DNA from: Adiantum capillus-veneris
Lineage: Eukaryota; Streptophyta; Polypodiopsida; Polypodiales; Pteridaceae
Length of the DNA: 64,000 bases
Assembly: GCA_014529385.2 (NCBI GenBank)
Contig: CM043964.1
Span: forward strand, 1,528,997-1,592,996
Reading direction: 5' to 3'
Under the pieces are notes generated by a model, which ran no database searches, was not told the DNA's origin, and saw only the letters and a list, made by a program, of their open reading frames with translations. Within the stretch, counting starts at the first letter, position 1. Each line of letters starts with the position of its first letter. Below are positions 20,881-32,541 of the stretch, one piece after another. The translations under genes were made by a program, and so were the position numbers.

Positions 20881-22293
20881 TGGGGAGCTATTTGTGTTGA
20901 GGACCAATTTACCTCTTTATCATGGTCGGGAAAGTTTGGCTCAAGGAGAGGAGTTTTTGCTAACAAGAATCATTCCGAAGGACATTCATCAGTCTAAGAA
21001 GTATGGCTTTGTGGGTAGAGCATACAGGTACAAATTGATTGGTGATGTCTTACACATGAAAGGGGTTGATCTCGTGCTGAGACGTGTACCTTGGCGGGAG
21101 GAGATTTATAGAGTGCTGGAAGAGAATCATGAAGGCGCATGTGGCGGACATTTTGCTCTAAAGATCACCTTTCATAAGATCTTGCAAGAGGGGTATATAT
21201 GGCCTAGTTTGCACAAGGATGTTCACCATTGGTGTAGGTCTTGCAATAGGTGTCAAGCATTTGGGAAGAGAGTGTTGAAGCCAGAGCTACTAAAAACCAT
21301 TATGGCATTTGATGTGTTTGAAAAGTGGGGGATTGATGCAATCGGCCCACTACTTATCACAAGCAGGGTCAAAAGCTATATTTTGACTGCAATGGACTAT
21401 CTCTCTAGATGGGTAGAGGCTATAGTAGTAAAACAAATCACTGCAAAGGATGTGGCAAAATTTGTGTACGATGAAATATATTGCAAGTTTGGGGTGCCAT
21501 TGGAGCTACTTTCAGATAAGGGGCCAGGATTTAGAGCTAAATTGTTAGACTTTTTATACGCAAAGCTGAAGATTAGGCACCAGCATACCACTCCTTATTA
21601 CCCGCAGTGTAATGGCTTAAATGAAAGATTCAATGGTGAGTTGGTACAAATTCTTTCAAAAGTGACAGAGCACCAAGGAAAGGATTGGGACTTGGAATTG
21701 GCTAGTACATTATGGGCTTACCGTACTTCGGTGAAGACAGGTACAGGGTTTAATCCATTTCATTTGGTGTATGGAAAGGAAGCACTATTGCCTGTGGAAG
21801 TAGAGTTGCCTGCAGTAAAGATGCTAGAGAAGTTTCTTGGGCCGCCTAGTGATGCATTCAAAGAGAGGCTCTTACAGTTACAAGAGGTTCATCTAGATAG
21901 GATGAGTGCATTGGAACATTATGGGTAGATGCAGGATAGGGCTTTAGTAAAGATAAATGAAAAGGTCAAAAGTAAGGGTACAAGAAGCATGACTTGGTTT
22001 TGCGCTACAACAGTAAGCTGGACAACACCTTCCAAAAGAAGTTTCAAATTAAGTGGGAAGGCCCTTTTAAGGTGGTCGAGTTTTTTCCAAATGGTACATA
22101 TCAGTTGGCTAACCTGGATGGGATTCTACATAAGTCAAGGGTAAATGGATTGCGTCTTAAATTATATCATGCACGGTTAATGATGGTGGAGCAAGATGAG
22201 ATGTTTGTAGAGCAAGTAATGTGTGTGAGGGATGAGGAGACCTATGACGCGGCAAGTCTCATATCTCTTTTTGTTGCTGTTGATCATGAATGA
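20881..22293 (+). pseudogene. element B integrase
   Basis: Zinc domain GGHFALKITFHKI ... DVHHWCRSCNRCQ; core WGIDAIGP (D), LLSDKGPGFRAK (D), CNGLNERFNGE (E); FHLVYGKEALLPVEVELP. TAG at 21926-21928, then a frame change near 21990 to the GPF-like end (FQIKWEGPFKVVEFFPNGTY). It ends at TGA 22291-22293. Very close to element D's integrase. Confidence 0.9.
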
Positions 22294-22321
22294 TCTAGCA
22301 GGCTAGGGGATGGGCAAATTC

Positions 22322-23465
22322 TGTCAGGAGTTTTTTGGAGCAAGGGATTGTGCATATGTACATACACATGCATGGTGCATCAAATAAAGGATTGCCCATT
22401 TTCCAGAGCCAGGTGGTTACGTGGGGCCCACTTGTGTACAAGTAGGACAACATGTACATAGTGCATTGATTTTCACTATCACCAGTACCAGTGTATTTTT
22501 TCTATAATGTTGAGGATTTGGTAGCATGTAAAACTTCTCGAGGAAGCTATCTGTGGGTCGACGACATGAGGTAAGCAGGTGCATCAGATGGCATCTACTG
22601 GTGTCAGGAGACCGAACGGGGTCAATATTTGCACGTGGATAAGTACGGACACAATGTGGGTGTTTTCTTGTGATGATTATGCAAAAAGGTCATCATGAGA
22701 ATTGTATTTGGGGGCCACTTCAGGTGGTGGCGGGATGCATTATTGGAAAAAGTTGAGTGCTAGGTGTGTAGATGGATGCAGCAGGGTGACAATTATGCAC
22801 TGCGAGGCCACTTTTTGGCCTATTCGGGGTCCGTTTGAGGTCAACTAAAAGACCAAGGGTGACCAAGTAATAAATCTAAGTGTGGGAACTGGAAAACCAC
22901 AGAGAAGACCAGAAAAAACGTGTAGAGAAGAGGAGGAACAACCGCAATTGTGTTTTTGCTATTTTTGGAGCCTGTTTTGGCCGTAAACTGCTCATCCGAG
23001 GTCGGATTTGAGCACTTTGACATTGTAGACTGGGGTTTTGGGCCGTTCCGGACGTGATGGAAATGTTGATTTTGCCAAATTACTTACTGTTTTTCTGTTT
23101 TTTTGGCTGTGTAAGTTTCTCCTATGAGCGAAGCTTCTGCTCCAATTTGTGATTGTATCTGGCATATTTTACCTATATTGTGTGAGCTATTTTCCCCATT
23201 GGTGTTGGCCCAAGCTCAATTGTGTCTAAACATCAGAAATTCTCCTCTTTTGAACTGACTTTTTTGGGTGTCTGTGTGTGTGCGTGTGTCTCTGTGTGGA
23301 GTGGGTAAATGGGTAGTCTCTCTCCTCTCACTCCATATGTGTGTTCCCTGTCTCGGCCAGGTGGGTTGTGTAAGCCGAGTGGTGCCCCATAGTGTGCGTA
23401 TATCATCCCAAGAGTGTGTGTCGGGTCATTATAGAGGTATTCTATGTGTTTCCATCCTGCTCACA
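22322..23465 (+). repeat. element B 3' LTR (about 1144 bp)
   Basis: It starts TGTCAGGAG after the purine-rich GGCTAGGGGATGGGCAAATT and ends GCTCACA at 23465, where element A's gag resumes. Only its last 244 bp have a partner at 5145-5385, so the left edge is placed by the polypurine context and TG start, not by comparison. Confidence 0.75.
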
Positions 23466-23469
23466 CCGT

Positions 23470-24576
23470 TGAGAGTTAATGTATTTGGCCATCTCTTCAG
23501 GTAACCCCGCACAGAATTGATGCCTGTTCGGCAAAGTCTATATTTTGAAAGACAGTAGCCTTGAGATGTAAATCCCAAAACTTGTCTACATATTTGTGGA
23601 TAGACACATGGGAGAGAAGCTTCAAGCTACGCCATTCGGTAAGCACTTTGTCCTTTGCATCGCTTGCAAGGAATTGTTTCATGATGGAAGCTCGTAGAGT
23701 TTTCCATGTCTTTGGGGCTTCACCATTGCCACGAATGCTAGCCCACCATTGACGAGCTGATTTTTGGAAGTTCATAGCTACATGGCATAGCTTGGAGGAC
23801 TCTGTGAAGCCCTCGTCTCCAAAGGCTGCATCAAATTGCTGGATGAAGGCCAACACTTTGTCAGTAGCACCAAAGGTGCCATCATAGGTGAGAAAAGAGA
23901 TACTCTTTCCTCCCTCCTTGAACTTATTTAGCTTTTGTGAGCTTTGCCATGCAGGAAGTGATTTACGATGTCCTCCCCTCTTGTATTCTCTAGGACAATA
24001 ACCATAACTTTCGCCGGAAGAGGAGGAAGGTGAAGAAGAAGGAGAAGAGGGTGACCTCTTTCTAGCCTTTTTCATCCTTTGTTTCCTCTCTTGTCTTTCA
24101 GAGTGATGAGGAGAAGGACTATGTGTTGATCTTTTTCTCTTTCTAACCTTTTTCTTCCTTTGTTTCCTCTCTTGCCTTTCAGAGTGATGAGGAGAAGGAC
24201 TATGTGTTGATCTTTTCCTCTTGGGAGGAGTGGGCGATCGTCTAGACCGCCATATTCGTGGAGCCACATCTGCAGAGGAACTTAAACTTTCATTTCTTTC
24301 TTGCTCTTTGGATTCCTTCTCTCGAATGGGAGAGAGTCTTCTTTTGGGGGTCTCTTCAAGAGGCCTCCTAAGCTCTCTCTCCTCTTGGAGAGGAAGGGAA
24401 ATTCCATAAGCACGAAGTTGTTGAGTAACTTCGGATTGCAAAGCAGGGTTGCCCACAGCTTGCTGCAACCTAGTGATGAGATAATTCACAAACATGGGAG
24501 TATCATCATTAGCACCTTCATGTGAAAAATCAAAGCTATCAATGTTCACTCTACTCTCTTGATTATTGTCAGCCAT
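23470..24576 (-). pseudogene. element A gag
   Basis: The ATG at 24574-24576 opens MADNNQESRVNIDSFDFSHE. An Arg/Ser-rich region carries a duplicated 27-residue unit (THSPSPHHSERQERKQR), followed by a Ser-rich stretch and the Gag core ISFLTYDGTFGATDKVL, FQKSARQWWASIRG, MKQFLASDAKDKV. Near 23510 a small shift breaks the frame; the alternative frame reads GLPEEMAKYINSQR up to element B's 3' LTR. No zinc knuckle remains. Gag would build the particle; here it is truncated by B. Confidence 0.88.
24062..24223 (-). repeat. 81-bp tandem duplication inside element A gag
   Basis: GAGTGATGAGGAGAAGGACT occurs at 24101 and again at 24182, with matching flanks. The period of 81 bp is a multiple of three, so the 27-residue Arg/Ser-rich unit is repeated in frame. 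Copies are nearly identical. Confidence 0.9.
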
Positions 24577-24977
24577 GTTAACAAAATTTATGTATGTACT
24601 TAGTGTATGCTTTGGCAATTCAAAACCTTAGTTGCCACTCCTCTTAGCCTTTGAAAATTGGCTCTTAAGTATCTACACCCACAGCTCAAAGTGGTTAATT
24701 ATAGAGAGTATAGGAGAGGTCTAACATAGCAGAGTTGCCGAGGGTTAGCTCCTTTCAGACTTCTTATGGCTCAATAATGGTAAAGCCGTAGGAAAGTCTA
24801 AAAAGACTCCATTATTAACTCCAAAGCTCCCAAGGTGTGCACCATCCCCCACATAGTGGGCTCAACAAAACCGATAATAGATCCTAGTTCCACTTATCCT
24901 AATATAATTAACAACATCAACCATTTATAGGCTACTTAAGAACCTCTCTTATTAAGCAAGAAAAGAGAAACCAAATG
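24577..24977 (-). other. element A untranslated leader
   Basis: 400 bases between primer site and gag ATG. No ORF or motif stands out. Confidence 0.6.
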
Positions 24978-24989
24978 CTATGATACCAA
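24978..24989 (-). promoter_or_regulatory. element A primer-binding site (initiator-Met, one mismatch)
   Basis: The minus strand reads TGGTATCATAGC directly after an LTR end ...CCATTACA. It differs from TGGTATCAGAGC at one base. It sets the inner LTR boundary at 24990. Confidence 0.85.
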
Positions 24990-26740
24990 TGTAATGGAAT
25001 TGGCCTATTTAACTTGAGAGTAGCGGAAATTAATGAGATTACTTTTGAGAATTAACTTTGTGAGCATAGCGGGTGAACATAATTGAAGATAGCAACATAA
25101 TCATAGAAATTAGTTAACTTGGCATGAACAATACTTTTGCAAGAGAGAGAATTTAGAGAACATGACAATAGTTGAGGACCAGATTTATGTGGAGCCGGTC
25201 CCCCCTCCAGTAGGCATTTGTATTATGATTTCTCCCATTAAGAGAGACTTGTTACAATACAATCTTTGTGTTTCTTGTAACCTAGGTGATGCAATGAAGA
25301 TGGAAATCTTCATGCATCACAAGAATAACATAAACTTGAAGAAAGATTTAACTACCCCAAGCCTCAATCCCAAGACCTCAAACACCTTCGAAGGTGGAGA
25401 GAGCTAGCAGGGAATGAGGGTAGGGAAGAGGAAGAAGAAACATTTCACAGGAGAAAGAATTAGTTCCTCGCTCATCATAACTCTTCTTGCTAGCATACAT
25501 AATAGCATAGTAATGAAGAAGAAGGAGATGGAAAGCTTAAGCACTGAAGCATGGCTCTTGGTTGGATTGTCACTCCATAGCCAAGAGTGTTGGTGTAGGC
25601 TCTGAACCTCTACTTGCTTGGAGAAGGAGAGGGAGCTCTTGCACTTTGCATAGCACATAATGCGAGTGTTTGTGAGTGTGTGTGGGTGAGTATAACCTAT
25701 AAGCAACCCCCTAGCTTGCTTGGGTTGACTCCCCCTTGTAGCTCATGCTTGAAGCTCATTGGACCCCTCCAGGTCTAGCCAATCACAAGCAGGAGGCATT
25801 ACAAGCAGCAAGGATAGCCTTGAGACAAGTATACCCCTTTCCCCTTTGAGAGAGAGGATTTGATAAATGCAAAATCAATTAATTAAATATCCTAAATTAT
25901 CATTGGACCGCTTGGGTGGAAAACCAATAGGCTTCAAGCACACCATGAGGGCAACATGAGGAGGAACTTGACAAGTGTCCCTTCTGCTTTCTTTGAGAGA
26001 GAGGACTTGATAAATGCAAAATCAATTAATTAAATATCCTAAATTATCATTGGACCGCTTGGGTGGAAAACCAATAGGCTTCAAGCACACCATGAGCGCA
26101 ACATGAGGAGGAACTTGACAAGTGTCCCTTCTGCTTTCTTTGTACCATGCATGCCTTGTGTGAGTGTGTGGGTGTTCTCTCTCATCCCCCCTCATGTAGG
26201 GATCGCCCCCTTCTTGTAGGGATTGAATATATGACTTTTTGACACCTCAAGCCCCTCGTGCATAGGCCCAGCTCCAACCACAAGCTTGGTCCTTAAGCAC
26301 TTTGAGCTTGGGTTGGGTTCTCACCTCAAGTGCAACCCTAGAATCTCAAGCATGTCAAGCACCTCAAGCATCTCAATCATCAAGAACCTCAAGCATCTCA
26401 AGCACCTCAATCATCAAGCATGACAAGCAGGACTAGCACCTTGAGCAGAGTCGGGTTCCCGCCTCAAGCTCAACGCTAGCTTACCTAAGGTCAAAGGACT
26501 TTTACACACATTATTGGAGGTCTTCAATGAAGCTAACCCTAAGGTATTATGCTCCATTGGTTAGCCTTGCTCTTTGACATACCATCTCTCATTTGGGTCC
26601 CTTTACCATTGGCCCCGTGTTGAGATAGATCTATAAGCACATGTCTATATCTTAACACGTTCCCATTTATTCTCCCACATTAAGTGATCAGTTAATATGA
26701 GAAGATCATTTGTGTTGTTTGGATATTAGATATTAGATTT
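24990..26740 (-). repeat. element A 5' LTR (outer end uncertain)
   Basis: The inner end (plus strand TGTAATGG at 24990) is fixed by the primer site. The outer end lies somewhere between about 26630 and 26760, before element D coding begins. No partner LTR is in the window. It contains a 147-bp tandem duplication and, at about 26336-26425, a degenerate microrepeat built on CTCAAGCA/ATCTCAA. No gene is supported here. Confidence 0.6.
25845..26142. repeat. 147-bp tandem duplication
   Basis: TTTGAGAGAGAGGA at 25845 recurs at 25992, and CTTCTGCTTTCTTTG ends both units. The two copies differ at only a few positions. Lies within the presumed LTR of element A. Confidence 0.92.
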
Positions 26741-26859
26741 TATGACAAGTATTGCAAGGAATTGAGTTTCCCAACGCTTTTCTTTGGGTCCCCTAGAAGA
26801 TATAGAGAAGCCGCAACGAAAGATTACCAAGCGATTGCAAAGTGGGAGCTCATGAATGT

Positions 26860-27465
26860 TGACAGAAGGTTCGCATTGAGCATCATGAATTTATTTTTCA
26901 AGTCTATCAAAATGTTGAGGAGAGTACAAGGGCTACATTGGCTGATTTGCTTAGTTATAAGGAAATCCCTATTCTTCTTAAGGAGGACGCAGTGAAGAAG
27001 AAACAAATGGAAGCTCCTGACATAGACAATGCCTATCTATTGTTTTTTGATGGCTCTTACAGGAAAGCGCATGGTGAAGCCTCAGGAGGTGTTGTAATTT
27101 ATGATCCTCAAGGTGCTTTGGTAACTAAAATGAGTTTGAAGCTTACAGCACAAAGCAACAATGAAGTTGAGTATGCTACTTTGAAGAAAGATCTCAACCT
27201 TTGCCTTGAGCATGGCATCCATCGTGTAAGGGTAAGAGGTGATGCTCTTTTGGTGGTTAAGCAAGTAGTTGGGGTGTGGCAAATTAAGAATCCAAGGCTG
27301 AAAAATATGTGTTTTCAAGTGAAGAATTTGCTTAAGCATTTTGAATCTTGGAGTTTAAGGCATGTGGACAGGTCTCAAAATGAAGAAGCACATGGTGCAT
27401 CCCAAGCTTTAATTGGGCAATTGTATGTGATAAGGTCTGACTCTCCTCTTTATTTGGGAAGGTAA
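26860..27465 (+). pseudogene. element D second RNase H
   Basis: STRATLADLLSYKE, then LLFFDGSYRKAHGEASGGVV (Asp), SNNEVEYATLKKDLNL (Glu), VRGDALLVVKQVVGVW (Asp) and DRSQNEEAHGASQAL. TAA at 27463-27465; the frame continues ALEREEEFLQTGML. The part before 26920 is hard to align with B and may include the insertion scar. Confidence 0.85.
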
Positions 27466-28835
27466 GCTTTAGAGAGGGAGGAAGAGTTTCTACAAACAGG
27501 TATGCTTCCATCAGAGTTCGATAAGTCAAAAAAGTGTGCCTTCCTATGCCGTGCCAAAAGGTATTTGCTACTTGGTGATGCCTTATATATGAAGGGAGCT
27601 GACCTTGTGATGAAAAAAATTCCTTGGAAGAGTAAATTTACAAAATTTTAGAGGAGAATCATGAGCGTTCTTGTGGTGGTCACTTTCCTTCAAAGATCAC
27701 TTTGCATAAAGTCTTGCAGGAGGGGTATGTGTGGCCAAGCATTCAACGTTATGTTCATCATTGGTGAAAGTCTTGTAAAGAGTGTCAAAGCATGGAAAAT
27801 AGGGTTCTCAAATTAGAAATTAGAGGCACCATTGTGGCTTATGATGTGTTTGAGAAGTGGGGTACTGATGCAATAGGTCATCTACCTATGACAGCTAGAG
27901 GTAAATGTTACATACTTACTGTTGTTGACTATCTATCAAGGTGGACCAAAGCCAAAGCTGTTAAGCACATCACGAGTAAAGATGTTTCCTTATTTATATA
28001 TAAAGATATTTGATGCAAGTTTGGCATGCCATTGGAGTTACTTTCTGACAAGGGTCCAGGTTTCATGGGAGAGCTGACGGATTATCTTTGTGAGAAGCTT
28101 CATGTGCATTGCAGATTTACTACTCCATATTATCCCCAATGCAATGGCATGAATGAAAGGTTTAATGGAGAGATCATAAGGATTCTTAAAAATATGATAA
28201 GAAATAATGTGAAGACTTGGGATTTAGAGCTACCTTGTGCTCTATGGGCTTACAGGACTGCCATCAAATCAGGTAGTGGTTTCTCTCCCTTCCATCTAGT
28301 TTTTGGCAAAGAGGCTTTACTTCCTATTGAGGTGGAGATACCAGCTTTGAAGATGATGCTAAAGCTTGAAGAAGAGCCCAATGATACATTCAAGGAAAGG
28401 CTTCTATATTTGCAATGTGTACAATTGGATAGGTTGTTGGCTGAGCATTATGAGCAGGTCTTGAAGAAGAATCAAGCAAAGGCAAATGAGAAGGTGAAGG
28501 ACAAGGACATCAAGAAGGGTGACATGGTGCTTCATTACAATAGTAAGCTTGATAGCACTTTTCAAAAGAAATTTCAAATCAAATGGCAAGGTCCTTTCTT
28601 GGTCTTAAACAGGTTTCCAAATGGCACATATCAGCTTGCTGACTTGGATGGTAGCCCACATAAAGCACGTGTGAATGGCTATAGGTTGAAGAAGTATATT
28701 GCAAGGTTGATGACTGTGATTGAGGATGAGCCTTCTTTTGAAGAATTTTCTGATCATGTGGATAATGATGAAGATGAAGTGAAGACTCCCTCATGTGGTT
28801 TACATGATCTCTTTTGTGTTGCTTATCATGAATGA
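27466..28835 (+). pseudogene. element D integrase
   Basis: Zinc domain CGGHFPSKITLHKVLQEGYV with the second pair in KSCKECQ, a frame slip near 27640 and stops near 27766 and at 28011-28013. Core: WGTDAIGHLP (D), LLSDKGPGFMGE (D), CNGMNERFNGE (E). C-terminal KFQIKWQGPFLVLNRFPNG and an acidic tail. About 270 codons from 28026 to 28835 are open. Closest relative in the window is element B. Confidence 0.9.
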
Positions 28836-28862
28836 TCAAGCAGGCTGGGGTGTGGCAAACTA

Positions 28863-29732
28863 TGTTGGCCGCATTTCTGACACCCCGTTTTTTGTAAATT
28901 TGTACATACGTACATGAATCCCGATGTCAAGAGTGGGTGTGGGCTTTATTTTTGTGGGTTTTTTAGCTTGCTTTAGCAAGCACATGTACATGCACTGCAA
29001 GTCGCTAGTCTACAGTTGTCGAGCTACTGTAAGTGCCAATGAGTGAGTTTTTGGAAGTGAGACTTTTATATAACTTAAACTCATGTAGAAACTTAAAAAA
29101 TTTCAGCCAAACTCTAGAAAATTGCAGTTTTGAGCTCGGTGTGCCTTCTTGATGGTTTCTATTGTAGTTTTTGCCCTCGCCTTGCCTACTCTACGTGTAG
29201 TCGTGTCGAGACAGCTCCCTGTTCGCATCAATTTTACATATAGCGGAATGTAGACTCAATTTTGGTCATCTTTAGCTTTCTCTCCATTCATTTTTCAAGA
29301 TTTCTCTCAAGCTTTAAAGTGCCCCAATTGGAGTTGTGCTCTTCAGGTTACGACTAGTTCTCTGCAGAGTTATCGTTATGGCAGCCTAGTGGGCAGATTG
29401 TGTACACGCAGATTGGGAGGGAATGTATGTATGAATTGTGAAATTGATGTTGAAGTTGTGGGTTTTTATTGTTCAATGGTGAAAAGGGATGCCCTTGTCT
29501 TCATATGCATTGGTCGGAGTGTGATGTAAATCCATGCTTTGGCAGGGTTTTGCTCCTATGTGACATAGTCTCTTGGGTGGGCGACGGCTAGTAAATTCCC
29601 AAGGGTCTGCTCTTATCGGACTTGTGGTGTTTCAAAGGGGTTTTCCAAAGCTTTTGGTCTTGTTTTAGTGATCTTTCAATGCTCTTGGGTGACATCACTA
29701 TAGAGGTGTTCCAATTTGCTTGTTTCCCAACA
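28863..29732 (+). repeat. element D 3' LTR (870 bp)
   Basis: It starts TGTTGGCCGC after the purine-rich GGCTGGGGTGTGGCAAAC and ends TTTCCCAACA. It matches the reverse complement of 50469-51329 along its whole length, which fixes both ends. Confidence 0.92.
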
Positions 29733-30111
29733 ATGCATAAATCCTCTCTAGCCGTTGCCGCCATATTCCTTTGCGTATTTGAAGATAACTTCCCTATTGA
29801 GGATGATGATGATGATGATCCTGGTACTACTATTTTCCATGGAATATTTCATCCAATGCCCAAAGGATCATATTCTAACCTTCTTCTTGTCAGAAACAAT
29901 TGTTGCAACACAACACCGCCAACATATCCTGGGTCTACTGGCCTATTCTCCTCATCCTCATAAAAGATACCACCATACTTCTCAATATCCTCTAAATCCT
30001 CTGTACTCGGCTTTGATTCTTCTTCCAAATTGTCAACCTGAACACCTTTGTCTTCCCGACCTTCTTGCACTGCTGCATAATGTTCCTCTTCCTGTTGCTG
30101 CAATTCCCCCA
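29733..30111 (-). other. non-TE island with acidic ORF 29849-30133
   Basis: About 380 bases between D's LTR and element G. On the minus strand 29849-30133 is open: GELQQQEEEHYAAVQEG, STEDLEDIEKYGGIFYEDE and LTRRRLEYDPLGIG before the stop. Its ATG at 30131-30133 lies inside G's LTR, so the true upstream part is lost or lies across G. The composition looks like real coding and could be a host exon end. I do not recognise the family. Confidence 0.35.
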
Positions 30112-31754
30112 TGTCGTGCAGCTCCACTCCCATCCTATTGAAAGCCTACTTGATTAATGGTCAGTGATGAGGTCTTGTTAAGAGGCCAAGTTTAATGATT
30201 AATGTATGTTAGATGCGGTTAAAAAGGGCCAACTGATGCCTTAATGATGCTAAAAAGGACTATGCTTGAAGTGATCACAGATGGTATGTTATGATCTAGA
30301 ACTGTAGTGCTTAAAGTGCTCTACTAGCGTGTCTTTATGGCTCGTCGATTGGAGCTACAGTGAAGAAGTTATGGAAGTTTGAAGTTTAAGTCGATTGCAG
30401 ATCCGCACCGGATTGGGCAACTGCAGCTGAGGAGACAGAACTGAAATAATGCACGGGCCTAAAGAGCTCACTTTGTGGAGCGTGTTGGTCTTTTTAGATC
30501 AGCAATTAGAGGTACGGTTGCCAAGATATGGGCTGTTAAAGATTCACCGGGGGCTGGTTCTGTGCCAGTCCAGTCCGCTCGATCGGAGTGCCATCTGGGA
30601 GTTTTTGGGGTTCAACAGGCTACTCTAAAATACAGTGCAATTAAAAGATCAATAAGTGCTCGAGGAGCATTGTGTTTGGAATGTCATCTCTTGGAATGCA
30701 ATGATTACAGGATAAATCCAACAGAGGCAAGGCTCATAAATTGGCTATTTTGAGCAGATGCAAAAGTAATCACTTATACTTGCATCTAAATGGCTGTGGC
30801 AATGTCCGCAACACTGAAACGGGCAACAAAAACTCACAATGATAATGTTATTTGGTGGCTACTGTGGAGAAATCTATTGAGCTAGGCAATGCTTTGCCTG
30901 ATATGTGTACCACCTGTGGGGCCTTTACGAAAGCATGATATGCGTGACAAATGTGGTGCCGTTACGAAAGCACAAAAAGCCCTTGATGAACTAAGATTCC
31001 GAAATATCATCTAATAGAGGTTGTGGCCGGCATGTACGTCAAATGTGGTGCCCTTGTAAATTTGCTAGGCCGTCCAAAAGAGGATATTGGCTGTCTAAGG
31101 AGGGGAGTTGGCTGCCCAAACAATTGAGACCAAAGGGGATCTGGTTGCCCACTATTGGCCACCCTTTTTGTAAGGGTGAAACAAAAGAAATAAGAGGAGC
31201 ATGGCGGGCAGGGCAACGAGCAGAGAGGGCGCATGGACGAACACGTTTGTGCCAGCTTATACAGAGCTCGAACGAGTGCGCGCATGAAGGGAAAGTCGTA
31301 GCTCTCGCCGAGGCGCTCTTTTTTGGCACAGGTTCCGCCAAAATTGGCGCTGCTGAAAAATTCGTCTGCTACATCAGTAGGAGAGGTTTTTTACGCCTCC
31401 CTAGGAACGACGTCGCCGACGTTGCTAAGGGAGGGAGAGAGCTACTAATAGGGTTTTGTTTTTGGCATGGAGGGTGCATTTGTAGCAAGAAACGAAGGGA
31501 AAGGGAGGTTGCGAGCTAGGAAGAAGGAGGAGCTCTCTCTCTCGAACTTGCATTAGAGGGTGCTCTCGGCTTGTCCTCGGCACACAAACGGGCTCGTTCT
31601 CTCTCTCATATTGAAGGGCGAAGAAAAGCTTGGCGAGGAGGTGAGGGCAAGCAAGGCGAGCTCTCCCTCTGTCTCAATCTCCAATCCAAGCAAGTCTCTC
31701 TTGATCTCCAATCCAAGCAAAGCTTTTTCTCTCTCTCTCTTGACGAGCATAAGT

Positions 31755-32541
31755 TGTTAGGAAATAAGACGTAGCTAAATAGATTTTTTTAGTAGATTAC
31801 TTAATGGAGAGAGATAGATTTCACACACAAGATATTATAGAGTAGAGAGAGAGAGAGAGTACACACGATATACGTGGTTCACCCAATGTGGGCTACGTCC
31901 ACGGGAAAGCAACCACTCAATGGATTTAGCACTTCAAAAGAAGAAGTAGTTTACAAAGGGATTAAACCCTTGATAGAGCTCCCGCCTTGCTTCACTCTCA
32001 CCACCTCACACTCACCTTGTTGCATCAACTTCAAACTATGAAATGTGTGTAGAAATGGCCTCCTTTTATAGGCCAAAAGGGCTGCCCTCTCTTATGAGAG
32101 ACAGCCATGTGTAGCCGCCCTTGTGCGAATAAGTCCAAATCGAACCCTCCAATCCGCCCATGTGTGGCCACCCTTGAGAAGACAAGTCCGCTTTTGAATT
32201 CGGCCACCGGCCATTGAATTCAGCCACCGGCCATTGACTTCCGACCACCGGCCATTGACTACCGGCCACCGGCCAACCGACCGGTTGTTTTCCGACCACT
32301 TTCCAGCCGCCGTCCGGCCATAATATTCCGGCGAAAAGGAATATTCCGGCCAAAAAATAGTCTCGGGGGCCTCCGCCCTCGAGGCCTCTAAAGTTGCCCC
32401 TGATTCTTGTCTGTGAAAATTTTGGTTTCCGATGAGTGATTTTCCTTCACGCACGATGGCTTCTCCTCATAATGGGGGCCTTACAAATGTGCGCTTTTAC
32501 CACAGAAAATTACAAGGGTAAATCAGGCTCCATACTTAACA
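31755..32541. mobile_element. solo LTR (787 bp) inserted in element G 5' LTR
   Basis: Starts TGTTAGG, ends CTTAACA, flanked by TAAGT at 31750-31754 and 32542-32546. The other LTR of G has the empty site CATAAGTCAAGC at about 37479, so both the insertion and its target duplication are proven within the window. It carries CGTGGTTCACCC ... GGGCTACGTCCACGGG, a block I associate with plant copia-type LTRs. No internal region, so a solo LTR or a small TRIM-like unit. Confidence 0.93.
32197..32285. repeat. GC-rich short tandem repeat in the solo LTR
   Basis: GGCCACCGGCCATTGAATTC-like units of about 20-21 bp are repeated about four times. Imperfect; sits within the 787-bp insertion. Confidence 0.85.

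Larger units (their letters stand above)
5145..23465 (+). mobile_element. Ty3/gypsy Tat-type element B (interrupted by C)
   Basis: The order is truncated 5' LTR, primer site, leader with a small ORF, gag, protease, RT, first RNase H (to 9773), insertion of element C (9774-20310), first RNase H tail, second RNase H, integrase, polypurine stretch, 3' LTR (22322-23465). A second, archaeal-like RNase H before integrase is characteristic of plant Tat-lineage elements. Rejoining 9773 to 20315 gives a continuous coding sequence across GT/NI, confirming that C is an insertion. The element has several frameshifts and stops and a broken RT active site, so it is older than C. Confidence 0.9.
2801..26740 (-). 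mobile_element. Ty3/gypsy element A, split by copia and by element B
   Basis: On the minus strand the surviving order is 5' LTR (from about 26740 to 24990), initiator-Met-like primer site, gag (24576-23470), then after the B insertion protease, RT and RNase H (5062-2801), where the copia element interrupts. The Gag fragment on one side of B ends in LPEEMAKYINSQR and A sequence resumes at about 5144 on the other side. This supports one element split between gag and protease. Integrase and 3' LTR are not in the window. Its right neighbour is Tat element D, into which A seems to be inserted. A carries stops and shifts and is dead. Confidence 0.8.
26741..29732 (+). mobile_element. Ty3/gypsy Tat-type element D, 3' half
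   Basis: Second RNase H, integrase and 3' LTR of a Tat element related to B. The 5' half is missing at the junction with element A's LTR, so A probably inserted into D and D's gag/RT lies left of the window, making D the outermost element of the nest. The LTR family is the same as element E's (50469-51329, opposite strand). Internal stops make it dead. Confidence 0.8.

Noticed and set aside
31043-31519. 158-codon ORF in the 5' LTR of G
   Set aside because: Not open in the matching part of the 3' LTR (36762 onward), so not conserved between sister LTRs.
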